A stretch of DNA of 5,050 nt from assembly GCA_020350305.1 (NCBI GenBank), contig CP070709.1, forward strand, positions 830,860 through 835,909, read 5' to 3'. The stretch comes from Candidatus Bathyarchaeota archaeon (GTDB lineage Archaea > Thermoproteota > Bathyarchaeia > Bathyarchaeales > Bathyarchaeaceae). Position 1 is the stretch's first letter. The number at the start of each line of letters is the position of its first letter. Position numbers and translations under genes: made by a program. Shown here piece by piece: positions 4,262-5,050 of the stretch. The notes beneath the pieces were generated by a model, which saw nothing but the letters and a program-made list of their open reading frames with translations, was not told where the DNA came from and ran no database searches.

Positions 4262-5050
4262 ATGCTTCCCCGGGATGCCTGCACGCGCAAAAGCGAGAAG
4301 ATAGGGATAATTGGAGCCGGACCAGGGGGACTAAGCTGTGCCATGCTTCTGGCTCATAAGGGATTTGATGTCACAGTATTGGAGAAAGCGAGTGAGGTAG
4401 GCGGAAGAAGCGCCCCCATTAATCTAGAGTCCTTCAAGTTTGACACAGGCCCCACGTTCTTAATGATGAAATATGTACTTGACGAACTCTTTGATTTATG
4501 TGACCGCAAGAGCGCAGACTATTTACAGTTTAAACTTCTTGATCCCATGTATCAACTCAGCTTTCCAGACTTTTACATCCAGATGAGTAATAACAAAGAA
4601 AGAATGAGGAACGAATTAAACCGAGTGTTCCCAGGAAATGAGGAAGGGCTCAACAAATTTTATTCGAGAGAGAAGAAAAAGTACGAAAGAATTATCAAGA
4701 ACTTGTACAAAGATTATTCAAGTTTAGCTTCGTTTTTGTCCCCCAAACTCATTGCAGCTTTACCCTCTTTCTTCCTGGGCGGCTCAATTTTTGACAACCT
4801 CGGAAACTATTTCAAAGAAGAAAAACTGCGGATTTGCTTCACGTTCCAGTCAAAATATTTGGGAATGTCCCCATGGGAATGCCCAGCTGCTTTTACTATT
4901 ATTCCTTTTGTTGAACATGAATATGGAATATATCATGTCATAGGGGGCTTAAATCAGATATCGAAAGCAATGGCTCAAATTGTTAAGGAAGAAAACGGAG
5001 CAGTAATCACCGACCAGAAAGTTAAAAAGATTGAGACCTCTGGAAACAAA
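4262..5050 (+). CDS. crtI: CrtI-type phytoene desaturase (FAD-dependent), 3' end outside window
   Basis: 263 codons are open to the right edge with no stop; CrtI enzymes are about 490-500 residues, so about half is visible. The enzyme desaturates phytoene toward lycopene at the membrane using FAD. The N-terminus has the dinucleotide-binding fold: IGIIGAGPGGLSCAMLLAHKG (14-34, GxGxxG), the acidic strand end TVLEKASEVGGRS (38-50) with Glu41 for the ribose, and FKFDTGPTFLM (58-68), the FAD motif typical of CrtI. FTFQSKYLGMSPWECPA (193-209), EHEYGIYHVIGGLNQI (219-234) and an alternating hydrophobic stretch after it follow the CrtI order. The ATG at 4262 gives a 13-residue lead before the fold; an in-frame TTG at 4253 is possible and TAG at 4241 ends the frame. 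Diverges from DUF116-crtZ. CrtN- or CrtD-like desaturases of the same family cannot be excluded without the C-terminal half. Confidence 0.92.
   Translation, partial: MLPRDACTRKSEKIGIIGAGPGGLSCAMLLAHKGFDVTVLEKASEVGGRSAPINLESFKFDTGPTFLMMKYVLDELFDLCDRKSADYLQFKLLDPMYQLSFPDFYIQMSNNKERMRNELNRVFPGNEEGLNKFYSREKKKYERIIKNLYKDYSSLASFLSPKLIAALPSFFLGGSIFDNLGNYFKEEKLRICFTFQSKYLGMSPWECPAAFTIIPFVEHEYGIYHVIGGLNQISKAMAQIVKEENGAVITDQKVKKIETSGNK

Noticed and set aside
4752..4943. A 63-codon open frame overlapping the desaturase gene
   Set aside because: It is a shifted reading of the clear CrtI coding sequence and has no ribosome site or homology that I recognise.
1..5050. CRISPR array or insertion sequence
   Set aside because: No regularly spaced repeats, no transposase motifs and no terminal inverted repeats with target duplications were seen.

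Overview
The window looks archaeal. It carries the C-terminal part of a form III RuBisCO beside a ribose-1,5-bisphosphate isomerase, the archaeal NMP salvage pair. Several genes appear to start with TTG or GTG, and TATA-like boxes lie about 25 bases from likely starts. Moderate G+C, an archaeal-type integrase tail and the ATP-cone nuclease would fit an uncultured Thermoproteota lineage such as Bathyarchaeia, but the sequence alone does not fix the lineage.

Left part (1-1692): the RuBisCO gene runs rightward off the left edge and ends 7 bases before the stop of the leftward isomerase gene. The isomerase turns ribose-1,5-bisphosphate into ribulose-1,5-bisphosphate, which RuBisCO carboxylates to 3-phosphoglycerate. 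The AMP phosphorylase that normally begins the pathway is not in the window. Centre (1693-2601): a short divergent promoter region with one near-symmetric TATA element leads into a protein combining a nucleotide-sensing ATP-cone, a PD-(D/E)XK (Mrr-like) nuclease core and a C-terminal helix-hairpin-helix-like region. It is the best candidate here for an unusual nucleotide-controlled DNA enzyme.

The gene-poor stretch 2602-2955 is not empty. It holds a frameshifted remnant of an archaeal tyrosine recombinase C-terminus, then a strong compound hairpin whose minus strand resembles the 3' end of a tRNA. The simplest reading is the scar of a decayed integrated element.

Right part (2956-5050): a carotenoid cluster. 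A leftward pair encodes a Cys-rich DUF116 protein and a CrtZ-type carotene hydroxylase, 22 bases apart. Divergently, a rightward CrtI-type phytoene desaturase runs off the right edge. The 162-base divergent region contains a perfect inverted repeat (ATGAC-N4-GTCAT) against the desaturase TATA-like box, a candidate operator. Together the genes suggest synthesis of hydroxylated carotenoids; phytoene synthase and cyclase would lie outside the window.
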